From Rhodoferax lithotrophicus (GTDB lineage: Bacteria > Pseudomonadota > Gammaproteobacteria > Burkholderiales > Burkholderiaceae_C), in NCBI RefSeq assembly GCF_019973615.1, contig NZ_AP024238.1, forward strand, positions 2,108,001 through 2,172,000: a stretch of DNA of 64,000 bases, given 5' to 3'. A program made the translations under genes and the position numbers. Below, piece after piece: positions 48,886-57,495 of this stretch. Each line of letters starts with the position of its first letter. Position 1 is the stretch's first letter. The notes under the pieces are model-generated. The model saw only the letters and a program-made list of their open reading frames with translations, did no database searches and was not told the origin of the DNA.

Positions 48886-51030
48886 TTGAAAAAACCTGAT
48901 TTGACCTCGGTGGCATTGCAGGCGTTTGACCAGATGGTGGCGGCCACGCCGGGCTTTCGCTCGCGGCTGGGCCAGCGCCACATGGCCGAGCGTATTGCCA
49001 GCACCCTGCACGATGTCGACCTGGGTGAACATGACGAGCCGCACAGCGCAGTGACAGTGATTCAGGCCGGCACCGGTGTCGGCAAATCCGCCGCTTATTT
49101 GTCCACCACCGTGGCCATGGCCCTGGCGCGTAAAACGCGGGTGGTGGTGTCGACCGCCACGGTGGCGCTGCAAGAGCAGTTGATGAGCAAAGACCTGCCC
49201 GCGCTGGCTGCCGTGCTCGACACCCCGTTTGTCTTTGCCCTGGCCAAGGGGCGTGGGCGTTACGTCTGCAAACTCAAGCTGGAGCGCCTGGCGGGCAGTG
49301 ATGGTGAACCGCTGGACATGTTCGAGGGCGATGAAGATGCCCCCGTACCCGCACCCCCCAAAGCCGCCAAACCCACCAAAGGCGGGGTCTGGCAAGACCC
49401 GCAAGAGCGGCGCATGCAGATGTATGACACCCTGGCCTCAAGCCTGGCCACCGGCAAGTGGGATGGTGACCGCGACAGCCTGGCCGAGCAACCCGAAGCC
49501 TCTGACTGGGCCACGGTGGCGGCTGAGCGCCACACCTGCACGGCGCGGCATTGCCCACGTTTTGGTACGTGCAGCTACTACCAGGCGCGCATGCAACTGG
49601 CCCAGGCGCAAGTGATTGTGGCCAACCACGACCTGGTGCTGGCCTCGCTGGGCATGAAAGCCTTGCCCGATCTGGACAACTGTCTGGTGGTGTTTGACGA
49701 AGGCCACCACCTGCCCGCCGTGGCTCTTGACCAGTTTTCCAGCGCCATGGATTTGAGCGGCCTGCGCTGGTTGGACAAATTGCCCAAAATCTTGCTCGAA
49801 GTGGCTGAAAAAATGGGGTTTGTGCTGGTGCAAGATGTCACCACCCTGGCTCAGCAGCTCAAAACCGCGCTGCTCGAAGCCAGCCGCCTGGCGATGGAGT
49901 TTTTGCGTGGCGTGGCCAGCAGCTATGACGTGGTGCACCGCTTCAAGGAAGGCGTGGTGCCCGAGGTGATGCTGGAGCCCTTCAAGCTGATCCACGGCCA
50001 TGCCAGCGCCTTGTCAGATGCCCTGGAAGCGCTGGGCAAAGAACTCAAATTACGTGCCAAAGAAGACCCATCACAAGCCGCACACTGCTCGGTGCAGTAC
50101 GCCAAGCTGGGCCAACTCGCCCCCAAAATCAACAGCGTGGTGGCCACCAGCGCCCAGTGGTTGACTGAGAGTGAGCCGCCTCTGGCCAAGTGGCTCAAAT
50201 CCGACACCAGCTCGGGTCTGGTGCAGCTCAGCGCCCATGCCTGCCCGATCGTGCCGGGGGACTTGTTGCGCCAGCACCTGTGGCAGCAAGTGCGGGGGGC
50301 GGTGGTCACCTCCGCCTCACTCACCACCTGCGGCAGCTTTGACTATTTTTTGGCCGAAACCGGCTTGGCGGGTTTGCCGCAGGTCAGCACCCTGGCGGTG
50401 GACAGCCCGTTTGACTACCGCACCCAGGGCCAGTTGATCGTGGCCGACACGCGGGCCGATGCCAGGCAGGTCGATGCCTACACCGCCGAGGTGGTGGCCG
50501 CTTTGCTGGCCGATTTGCGTGACGTGCCACGCGGCGCACTGGTGCTGTTCACCTCGCGCGTGCAAATGCAGGCGGCGGTGAACGCGCTCGATGCCCGCCT
50601 GGAAGACATTGTGCTGGTGCAAGGCCAGATGGCACGCGGCAAGTTGCTCGGCATCCACCAGGCGCGGATCGAGGCCGGGGCAGCATCGGTGATTTTTGGC
50701 TTGCAGTCGTTTGGCGAAGGACTGGATTTGCCCGGGGCCTTGTGCGAAACCGTGTTCATCACCAAACTGCCATTCAGCCCGCCGAGTGACCCGGTCGAAG
50801 AGGCGCGGGCCGACTGGCTCAAACGCAGCGGGCGTGACCCGTTTTCTGAACTGGTGGTGCCCGCCACCGGCATCAAGCTGTTGCAGTGGACCGGCCGCGC
50901 CATCCGCAGTGAGACCGACCAGGCGCGGGTGATTTGTTATGACAAACGGCTGCTGAGCATGGCTTATGGACGGCGCATGCTGCAAGGCTTGCCGCCCTAC
51001 GCGGTGTCACGCCGTTCAAACCCCAGGTGA
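48886..51030 (+). CDS. DinG-type ATP-dependent DNA helicase
   Basis: A 714-residue XPD/DinG superfamily 2 helicase. Walker A is GTGVGKSAAYL near residue 67, and the DEGH box lies near residue 271 (VVFDEGHHL). Between them, cysteines at VCKL, HTCTARHC and GTCSYY form the iron-sulfur cluster site. The C-terminal helicase motif ends with RAIRSETDQARV. The start is a TTG with AGGTG upstream, following the terminator. The family unwinds D-loops and R-loops in repair. Confidence 0.9.
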   Translation: MKKPDLTSVALQAFDQMVAATPGFRSRLGQRHMAERIASTLHDVDLGEHDEPHSAVTVIQAGTGVGKSAAYLSTTVAMALARKTRVVVSTATVALQEQLMSKDLPALAAVLDTPFVFALAKGRGRYVCKLKLERLAGSDGEPLDMFEGDEDAPVPAPPKAAKPTKGGVWQDPQERRMQMYDTLASSLATGKWDGDRDSLAEQPEASDWATVAAERHTCTARHCPRFGTCSYYQARMQLAQAQVIVANHDLVLASLGMKALPDLDNCLVVFDEGHHLPAVALDQFSSAMDLSGLRWLDKLPKILLEVAEKMGFVLVQDVTTLAQQLKTALLEASRLAMEFLRGVASSYDVVHRFKEGVVPEVMLEPFKLIHGHASALSDALEALGKELKLRAKEDPSQAAHCSVQYAKLGQLAPKINSVVATSAQWLTESEPPLAKWLKSDTSSGLVQLSAHACPIVPGDLLRQHLWQQVRGAVVTSASLTTCGSFDYFLAETGLAGLPQVSTLAVDSPFDYRTQGQLIVADTRADARQVDAYTAEVVAALLADLRDVPRGALVLFTSRVQMQAAVNALDARLEDIVLVQGQMARGKLLGIHQARIEAGAASVIFGLQSFGEGLDLPGALCETVFITKLPFSPPSDPVEEARADWLKRSGRDPFSELVVPATGIKLLQWTGRAIRSETDQARVICYDKRLLSMAYGRRMLQGLPPYAVSRRSNPR

Positions 51031-51160
51031 CTTTTGTCCTTGTCTTTGCAGAAGCTCAGCCCCAGGGTGAATTTCCCTTTGCAAAAAAGTTTATCACCCA
51101 GAAGGCTGGGCTCCTGCAAGGGGCAGATTTGACACAATGGCGCGTTACAAAGGAGTTTGC

Positions 51161-51493
51161 ATGGCTGATTTGGTGAGATCACTGTTGGGACTGATCATCC
51201 GTTTAGGCCTGTTGCTGGCCGGTTTGGTGTTTTTTGCCAGCCTGCTGGCCGCTGGCATGGTGTTGTTGTTGATCTGGTTGATGCGTGCCTTGTGGGCTAG
51301 GCTGACTGGCCAAGCCGTGCAGCCCTGGGTGTTTCGGTTCAACCGTCGCCCGCCCTGGCAACAACAGCCTGGCCGTGGTGAGGGGTTTGGTCACACCGCA
51401 GCGTCATCGCGTGAGGAAGTGATGGACGTGCAGGCCAGGGATGTTTCGGTGGTGACCGATGTGGAGCCTAAACGTATCGATCCACCACGCTGA
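51161..51493 (+). CDS. Small membrane protein of unknown function
   Basis: From the ATG at 51161 (AAAGGAG upstream) 110 residues with two hydrophobic helices close together (LIIRLGLLLAGLVFFASLL, GMVLLLIWLMRALWA) and a soluble, Pro-rich tail. An earlier in-frame ATG lacks a ribosome site. Family unknown. Confidence 0.7.
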   Translation: MADLVRSLLGLIIRLGLLLAGLVFFASLLAAGMVLLLIWLMRALWARLTGQAVQPWVFRFNRRPPWQQQPGRGEGFGHTAASSREEVMDVQARDVSVVTDVEPKRIDPPR

Positions 51494-51495
51494 AA

Positions 51496-51547
51496 TATCA
51501 AAATTGATAGCTGTTGACGCTTGTTTTATAAGCATTAGAGGCTAGTT
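51496..51547 (+). repeat. Interspersed palindromic repeat, copy 8
   Basis: TAGCTGTTGACGCTTG and ATAAGCATTAGAGGC align with the family; some core bases have changed. It begins right after the membrane-protein stop codon. Confidence 0.7.
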
Positions 51548-51647
51548 CTTCGCGCGGATTCAAGTACGAAGTGCACCATTTGATAAACGGTTGGGCCAAG
51601 AGCCAATAGGATGAGCTCTTTGCGACCAGCCAGTCTCAAGGAGCACC

Positions 51648-51797
51648 ATGAACTACAAACACTTGACCCAAGAAGAACGATACCAAATTCACGCCCTCAA
51701 GCGTCAAGGCATCAAGCTTGGACGTATCGCAGCAGAACTTTGCCGCCATCGCACAACCATATCGCGTGAACTCAAACGCAATGTGACATCCGCGTAG
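51648..51797 (+). pseudogene. IS30-family transposase N-terminal fragment
   Basis: A 49-codon frame, MNYKHLTQEERYQIHALKRQ continuing to TTISRELKRN, then a stop. This is the helix-turn-helix start of IS30-family transposases. The catalytic part is missing; the frame ends 79 bases before the left end of the IS1595 element. A GGAG precedes the ATG. It is a truncated relic, not an active element. Confidence 0.8.
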
Positions 51798-51875
51798 ATG
51801 GAGATCGTTGATGAAAATTGCTATGAATAATGGAGCTGTCTACGAACTAATGGCGGCTACTTCATGGGTTTTTTA

Positions 51876-52920
51876 GGCTATGTCTGAATTAGCTGTTGAA
51901 AGATATGTGAGTTCAGCCTAAAGTGAAGGAGAAGAGTAGTCATGGAGGAGCAGCATGAACCCTAGCGACTTTGCCAAACTTCTCAGTCAGCTGGAATCTC
52001 TGAGCACCAAGCAGCTGGCAAGGGTACGAGAAACCCTCAAAGGGCTTCCCCATACGTCAGGTGCAGCCATTGCTGGCGTACTTCAGGGCCCCAACGTGTG
52101 CCCCAACTGTCAGGCCCCAGCCGAACAACTACGACCTTGGGGACACAGCCATGGGCTGCCACGCCTGCGCTGCCACGCCTGCGGCAAAACCTGCAATGCG
52201 CTCACCGGCACGCCCTTGGCACACTTGCGCAAACGCGAACAATGGCTTGGCTATGCGCAGACATTGATTGAGGGCGTGAGCGTGCGCCAGGCCGCCCAAT
52301 GCTGCAGCGTGGATAAAAACACCGCATTTCTCTGGCGGCATCGCTTTCTGCAGGCCGCTGCCACACATCGCCCCGCGCATGAAGGCGGAATTGTCGAGGC
52401 TGATGAGACCTTCTTTCTGGAGTCCTTCAAAGGACAACGCAAGCTGCCCCGGTGCGCACGCAAACGTGCTGGGGTGGGTGCTGCGTGGGAGCACATTGCC
52501 GTATTGGTAGTACGTGATCGCAGCGGACAAACAGCTGATTTCCGGCTACAAAAAAATCGACGCATCCCATATCACCGACGTGCTTGGCCCCTTGGTGGAC
52601 AAGGATGCCATCCTGTGTACGGATGGTGCGCGGGTTTATCAAAAGGTTGCCCGCAATATGGGCTTGACCCATCGCGCCATCAATGTTCACAAGGGCATAC
52701 ACGTCATTGAGGGGGCTTTCCATATCCAAAATGTCAACGCTTATGACAGTCGCCTCAAGCAGTGGATGAAACGCTTTCACGGGGTGGCTACCAAGTATCT
52801 AGAAAACTATCTTGGCTGGCGGCGCATGTTGGAGCGCTACTGCCAAAGCATGTCTCCAGCCATTTGTCTGAGTGAGGCTATGGGGAGATTCCAATTGCAA
52901 CAGCTAATTCAGACATAGCC
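51876..52920 (+). mobile_element. IS1595-family insertion sequence, complete
   Basis: A 1045-base element bounded by perfect 23-base inverted repeats (left begins GGCTATGTCTGAATTAGC; right is its exact complement at 52898-52920). It is flanked by identical 8-base direct repeats GTTTTTTA (51868-51875 and 52921-52928), the target-site duplication. Perfect ends suggest recent insertion. The transposase frame is split at an A7 run. Confidence 0.93.
51955..52918 (+). pseudogene. ISXO2/IS1595-type transposase, split by a frameshift at A7
   Basis: The first frame (51955-52710) has the zinc ribbon (CPNCQAP and CHACGKTC), a helical domain ([20 protein letters not shown]) and the first catalytic region ([10 protein letters not shown]). 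The reading leaves frame at AAAAAAA (52550-52556). The second frame (to 52918) continues with the second Asp ([10 protein letters not shown]) and the rest of the DDE-type domain ([18 protein letters not shown]). One A fewer would restore a full-length protein of about 320 residues. Either it is inactive, or slippage on A7 yields full-length enzyme. Confidence 0.85.
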
Positions 52921-53053
52921 GTTTTTTAATACTCATCCATTCGCTGGTTCGGTGAATGGCAATATTGCAATACAAGACCTGACTCCAAAGTCCCGCCAAA
53001 GTCCATGCGGTTTACGTACGTACAATTCCCTGCTCTACGTAAATAGTTACCCA

Positions 53054-53803
53054 ATGAATCCTATTTTTGTTAAGTGGCGCGCGTCGGCTTTGACGATGTC
53101 TTTGGTGCTGTCAGCCTTTTTGACTGCCTGTGGCGGTGGTGGCGGAAGCGCTGCTTCGGTGCCGCTTTCTCCCACTGGTATTACCACCACCGGCAAGGCG
53201 CCTGGCGTGACTTACAGCGCTCTCGGAGAAGGTTGGACTGCCACCCTGAGCTTTCCGTTTGATGTAGATGGTGGGATTAAGGTCAATGGTGTTGTGTACA
53301 CCCTGCAGTATTCCCCGGCCTCCAATACTTGCTCTTTCGGCACCGGTAGTGATGTCTCGGTTTGCTCACCGCTGGCATCCGGCAAAGTCTTTTTGCTGTG
53401 TGATACCGCCACTGGTACTGGCTTTCAAATTGCACTGTTGACATCGGACATGACGGCAGCGGCGCTGTCAGAGTTGGCAGGCACCACGATGACCGGTATC
53501 AGTTGCGGTGTGCAAGGCGCGGACAGGGTTACTGGCAGCACCCTTTCTTTCAATGCGGATGCATCGGTCGCAGTGCAGGTAAACGGTAACATTACATCCT
53601 CATACGGTGCCGGTTTTCCTGCCTTGCTGGCATCGCCAGCGGGAGGCCCAGATACCGGCCCTTCATCGCTGCATCGCTGGGCGATCTACAAGCTGGCCGA
53701 TGCCACTGGAACCACTTATCTACTGTTCGACTTGCATCAGGTGCTGGATTCCAGGGATCCGGATCGTCCAGCCTATGTGTACAAGTTGAGAAAAGCCACC
53801 TGA
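53054..53803 (+). CDS. Putative lipoprotein of unknown function
   Basis: About 249 residues from the ATG at 53054; a longer reading lacks sense at its N-terminus. The signal ends with a lipobox LTAC followed by a Gly-rich stretch, so a lipid-anchored envelope protein is expected. The rest is beta-rich, with paired cysteines (NTCSFG, SVCSPL, LLCDTA, ISCGV). No domain is recognised. It lies just right of the IS1595 element, and no operon partner is near. Confidence 0.72.
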   Translation: MNPIFVKWRASALTMSLVLSAFLTACGGGGGSAASVPLSPTGITTTGKAPGVTYSALGEGWTATLSFPFDVDGGIKVNGVVYTLQYSPASNTCSFGTGSDVSVCSPLASGKVFLLCDTATGTGFQIALLTSDMTAAALSELAGTTMTGISCGVQGADRVTGSTLSFNADASVAVQVNGNITSSYGAGFPALLASPAGGPDTGPSSLHRWAIYKLADATGTTYLLFDLHQVLDSRDPDRPAYVYKLRKAT

Positions 53804-54115
53804 GTGGCTACCTCTAGCGTTCACGTCGGCTTTCGCTGCTGCAACGCGGCATCGAGTAATCTTTTTGCGTTGACTTAGCGACAGCTCACAACTGCGCAAT
53901 CGCCGCGCAGCGGCATGCATTTGGGGATGAGGTCGGCGAGAACATCGGCGTTAGCCAGCGTGGCTTTTTGTTGTATTGCAAAGTCATGCAACAGGCGGTC
54001 GTCACCGTCTTGAACATGATTTATGAAGTGGACATCTGTTTTTCTTTGGGGGTCTTTGTTGCTATGCGTAACCCATCGTTCAAACAGGACGCTTCCCTTT
54101 TAAAAATTCACCGCA
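53804..54115. other. Non-coding gap
   Basis: No convincing gene, RNA or terminator is visible between the lipoprotein gene and the repeat at 54116. Short frames here have neither a ribosome site nor family features. Confidence 0.5.
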
Positions 54116-54163
54116 AATTTAATAGCTGCTTGCGCTTGCCAGACATGGCCTAGAGGCTTATTT
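54116..54163 (+). repeat. Interspersed palindromic repeat, copy 9
   Basis: AATAGCTGCTTGCGCTTG and GGCCTAGAGGC. It overlaps the 3' end of the exonuclease gene, supplying its last few codons and stop. Confidence 0.75.
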
Positions 54164-55580
54164 CATAGGTAAAACAGGAAAAAATAAGGCGTTCCAGTCC
54201 GGTGTGTTTGCCAGGCAGCAAATGCTTCACCGCCAGGCGATAGGTATCCAGGTCAAACGCCAAGGCCTGGCTTTGGCGGGTTTGCAGGGCATCTGTCAGT
54301 TCTTCGTCCGAATGTACGGTGGCCAGATGGCACCACTGCTCAAACAGGTGAATGTCGGTGCGCTGGGTGCGCGGATTGTGCTCACGCAGGCCTACTTTGC
54401 CGGTATAGGGCCAGACGTGTAATTTGTGCTCTGCCAATGCCATTTGCAGCCGCAGGTGATGCCGCTCAGGTGTTTCTTCGCCACAGCACACGCCTTTGCA
54501 GTGACCTGTCTGGTGGCCAAAACAGCGGCCTTTGCCGGACTCCAGCCCCAGCGCCTGCAGGCACAAACCATGGGTGTCGGCCAATTCACGCAGATGTGAT
54601 AGCGCCTGATTTTTGGAGCGGTAAGGGCCGTAGAGTGCGCCAAACTGCTGTGGGGCCAAGTCTTTGCCCCGCACCAGGGTGAGCAGCGGGCGGCTGTTCG
54701 GGTTGGCCTCAAGCCGCCAGGCACACAAGGTGTTTTCACGGCGTAACTGGCGGTTGTGCAGGGGTTGTAATTCCTTGACCAGCCGTGCCTCCAGCAGCAG
54801 TGCACCCAGTTCCCCTGCCGTTTCAGTCCATTCGATACGGCGAATGTCTTGTGCAATACGCATCTCACGTGGGTTGCGTCCGGCTGCCTGAAAGTGCGAC
54901 ATGATCCGGCTGCGCAGTTTGACACTTTTGCCCACATACAGTGGCAGAGAGGTTTCACCATAAAAGAGGTACACGCCGGGCGTGTCGGGAATGTCCGATA
55001 CGGGCGTGTCCAGTTGTGGCGGCAGGGCGGCACTGCCTTGCAGCAAGGTTTGCGCATGGCGTTGCACACACTCGGTACCCAGCTCGGCGCAGGCCAATTG
55101 AAGCCAGTGTTGCATCACCTCCACATCACCCATGGCGCGATGCCGGGCGGTGCTGCTCAGGCCATGGCGTTGCATGATGGCATCCAGACCATGGCTCTTG
55201 AACTGCGGGTACAGCAGGCGTGACAGGCGCACGGTACACAGGGTTTTGGCCCGTAGCGTGATGCCGGTACGAGCCAGTTCGTGCTGTAAAAAACCATGGT
55301 CAAACCGTACGTTGTGGGCCACCAGTACCGCGCCATCAAGCAGCGTTGTCAGCTGGCTGGCTACCTCGGCAAAACGGGGTGCATGGGCCACCATGGCATC
55401 GTTGATGCCGGTGAGCTTTTCAATAAAGCCAGAAATGGGTGTCCCGGGGTTGACCAGGGTGCTCCAGCGCGCGACCTCCACGCCTTGTTCCACCCGCACG
55501 GCCGCAATTTCGGTGATGCGGTCTTGCTGCGCACTGCCGCCCGTGGTTTCCAGATCCAGCAACACATAGCAGGGCAACAT
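54150..55580 (-). CDS. DnaQ-type 3'-5' exonuclease fused to a GIY-YIG (UvrC/Cho-like) domain
   Basis: A 476-residue protein. Residues about 1-165 are the exonuclease (LLDLETTGG with the DxE pair, AHNVRFDHGF, HRAMGDVEV). Residues about 195-275 are a GIY-YIG nuclease (PGVYLFYGETSLPLYVGKS), as in UvrC and Cho. A cysteine-rich piece follows (CFGHQTGHCKGVCC). Such fusions are annotated as DNA polymerase III epsilon-like and act in nucleotide-excision-type repair. The last residues (near YEISL) come from an inserted palindromic repeat. Confidence 0.9.
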   Translation of the reverse strand: MLPCYVLLDLETTGGSAQQDRITEIAAVRVEQGVEVARWSTLVNPGTPISGFIEKLTGINDAMVAHAPRFAEVASQLTTLLDGAVLVAHNVRFDHGFLQHELARTGITLRAKTLCTVRLSRLLYPQFKSHGLDAIMQRHGLSSTARHRAMGDVEVMQHWLQLACAELGTECVQRHAQTLLQGSAALPPQLDTPVSDIPDTPGVYLFYGETSLPLYVGKSVKLRSRIMSHFQAAGRNPREMRIAQDIRRIEWTETAGELGALLLEARLVKELQPLHNRQLRRENTLCAWRLEANPNSRPLLTLVRGKDLAPQQFGALYGPYRSKNQALSHLRELADTHGLCLQALGLESGKGRCFGHQTGHCKGVCCGEETPERHHLRLQMALAEHKLHVWPYTGKVGLREHNPRTQRTDIHLFEQWCHLATVHSDEELTDALQTRQSQALAFDLDTYRLAVKHLLPGKHTGLERLIFSCFTYEISL

Positions 55581-55604
55581 AGAGGTTTGAAGATGTTACA
55601 AAAA

Positions 55605-55650
55605 GAAGAGCTACTCGCGCTTGATTGACGGGTGCTAGAGGCTAAAAATG
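55605..55650 (+). repeat. Interspersed palindromic repeat, copy 10
   Basis: GAGCTACTCGCGCTTGATTG and GGTGCTAGAGGC. It lies 25 bases upstream of the exonuclease gene start. No gene fills the 179-base gap. Confidence 0.75.
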
Positions 55651-55759
55651 CTTGAATTTTCAGCAGAACATGAGGGCCAGCCAGGCGGGGTCGTCCAGCA
55701 CATTGGTCAACAGATAAGTGCCTACACGGTAAAACCAGAATTCAAATTGGGCGTGAAGC

Positions 55760-56305
55760 TCAGGGGATGTCAAAAACATGGGTAGTAAAGTGGCCCAGAC
55801 GGCGGTCGGCAAAATAACGTTTCAGGGTTTCACCTACGGTTTTGAAAGCGATTTCGTCCCAGGGAATGTCGGCTTCATCAAATAGCCGGGCTTCCATGGT
55901 TTCAAAGCCGGGGGCAAACTGGTCGCTGAGCAATTGGGCACGGTAAAACAGATGCACCTGGCCGACACGTGGAATATTCACCAGCGAGAAAAAATCACCC
56001 ATCTCGAACTGTGCACCGGCTTCTTCCAGCGTTTCACGTGCTGCACCTTCACTCACCGTTTCGTTGAGCTCCATAAAGCCTGCGGGTAAGGTCCATTTGC
56101 CGAAGCGGGGTTCGATGTTGCGTTTGCACAGCAATACCTTGTCGCCCCACATGGGAATGGTGCCCACCACATTGAGCGGGTTCTCATAGTGCACCGTGTG
56201 GCAGGATGGGCACACCGCACGCTGTTTGGTGTCGCCATCGTCAGGTAATCGGTAGACCACGGCAATGCCGCAGTTTCTGCAGTGTTTGATGGGTGGGCGT
56301 TGCAT
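55760..56305 (-). CDS. NUDIX hydrolase with N-terminal zinc ribbon
   Basis: A 181-residue enzyme. An N-terminal zinc ribbon (CRNCG, CPSCH) precedes the Nudix box (GFMELNETVSEGAARETLEEAGA segment, residues about 76-98), which is complete. This arrangement is seen in NudC-like and related proteobacterial hydrolases of nucleotide-diphosphate substrates. No substrate can be named. It stands alone between convergent or co-directional neighbours. Confidence 0.87.
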   Translation of the reverse strand: MQRPPIKHCRNCGIAVVYRLPDDGDTKQRAVCPSCHTVHYENPLNVVGTIPMWGDKVLLCKRNIEPRFGKWTLPAGFMELNETVSEGAARETLEEAGAQFEMGDFFSLVNIPRVGQVHLFYRAQLLSDQFAPGFETMEARLFDEADIPWDEIAFKTVGETLKRYFADRRLGHFTTHVFDIP

Positions 56306-56381
56306 GGTCAGAGTGTAAATGGGCGTGGTGATGGTCCGTCTGGTGCAGACCGTTGATCATGTGCAGTGTGGCGTGCCGGGC

Positions 56382-57077
56382 TCACACCACTTTCAACTCC
56401 ATGCTGACCAGCCCACTGATACGGCCCACCAATGTGTCGCCCTGAACCACTGCCCCCACGCCTGCCGGTGTGCCGGTGTAGATCAGGTCGCCCGGCTGCA
56501 AGACCCAGGCGTTGGAGAGTTGTGCAATGGTCTCGGCCACATTCCAGATCAGTTGCTCCAGCGTGCTGTGCTGTTTGACTGTGCCGTTCACCTGCAGGCT
56601 GATGCTGGCGTGATCGATATCACCTGCAGCTGCCTTGGGGGTGATCGGGCCAATCGGGGCAGAATGGTCAAATCCTTTGCCAATACACCAGGGGCGGCCT
56701 TGTGATTTCATGTCGTTTTGCAGGTCGCGCCGGGTCATGTCCAGGCCGACGGCATAGCCAAAAATGTGCTCGGCGGCTTGCGCCACCGGAATGTTTTGGC
56801 CGCCTTTGCCAATGGCCACCACCAGTTCAATTTCATGGTGCAGGTTGTGCGTCAGGCTGGGGTAGGGCAGGGCGGTGGGGCTGCCGGGGGCGGCCACCAG
56901 CACGGCATCGGCTGGCTTCATGAAGAAAAACGGTGGCTCGCGCCCACTGTGGCCCATTTCCTGGGCATGTTCGACATAGTTGCGGCCCACGCAGTAAATG
57001 CGGTGCACCGGAAACTCCGCGTCGCTGCCTGTTATCGGCACAGAAACCATCGGACTGGGGGTGAAAACGTACTGCAT
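56382..57077 (-). CDS. Fumarylacetoacetate hydrolase-family protein
   Basis: A 231-residue enzyme with the family metal-binding features (YCVGRNYVEHAQEMG, HHEIELVVAIGKGG and DMTRRDLQ). The family hydrolyses or decarboxylates beta-keto acids such as fumarylpyruvate or oxaloacetate. The next gene (57090-57392), 12 bases upstream, encodes an ABM-type monooxygenase and is probably cotranscribed. Confidence 0.88.
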   Translation of the reverse strand: MQYVFTPSPMVSVPITGSDAEFPVHRIYCVGRNYVEHAQEMGHSGREPPFFFMKPADAVLVAAPGSPTALPYPSLTHNLHHEIELVVAIGKGGQNIPVAQAAEHIFGYAVGLDMTRRDLQNDMKSQGRPWCIGKGFDHSAPIGPITPKAAAGDIDHASISLQVNGTVKQHSTLEQLIWNVAETIAQLSNAWVLQPGDLIYTGTPAGVGAVVQGDTLVGRISGLVSMELKVV

Positions 57078-57089
57078 AGGGGCCTTCTG

Positions 57090-57392
57090 TCAGGCCGATT
57101 TGCCGATTAATTCAAAGTGTTCAACCACCGGAGGGGCTGCAAAAAACGGGCCCACAATGGCGCGCCACTCCGTGAATGCCGGGGAGCCCCTGAAACCCAC
57201 GGTATGGTCTTCCAGCGTGGTCCAGAAAATTTGCAGCACGTAGCGCTGCGGGTTTTCAATGCCGTGGTTGAGCTTGAAGCCTTCAAAGCCTTTGGCGTGA
57301 GAGATCACGGTGCTCATACCACGTGCAATGGCTTCTTCAAAGGCGGCGTTTTGGCCGGCATGGATGGAAAAATCGGCAAGTTCAAGAATCAT
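57090..57392 (-). CDS. Antibiotic biosynthesis monooxygenase (ABM)-like protein
   Basis: From the ATG at 57392 (GGAG upstream) 100 residues with the ferredoxin-like alpha+beta fold of ABM proteins (ILELADFSIHAGQNAAFEEA, AKGFEGFKL, VLQIFWTTLEDH, FFAAPPVVEHFE). The longer reading would overlap the divergent YcaO gene region. Members act as small quinone- or heme-handling monooxygenases; a specific role is not visible. Confidence 0.83.
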   Translation of the reverse strand: MILELADFSIHAGQNAAFEEAIARGMSTVISHAKGFEGFKLNHGIENPQRYVLQIFWTTLEDHTVGFRGSPAFTEWRAIVGPFFAAPPVVEHFELIGKSA

Positions 57393-57495
57393 CAAGGTCT
57401 CCGCAAAGGGTGGGCTGGTCGACAAAGTCATGAGTCTAGCGTTTTCAGCATGGCCCAATTCCGGTGCCCCGCAATCCATGAGGTATGCTGGGGCA

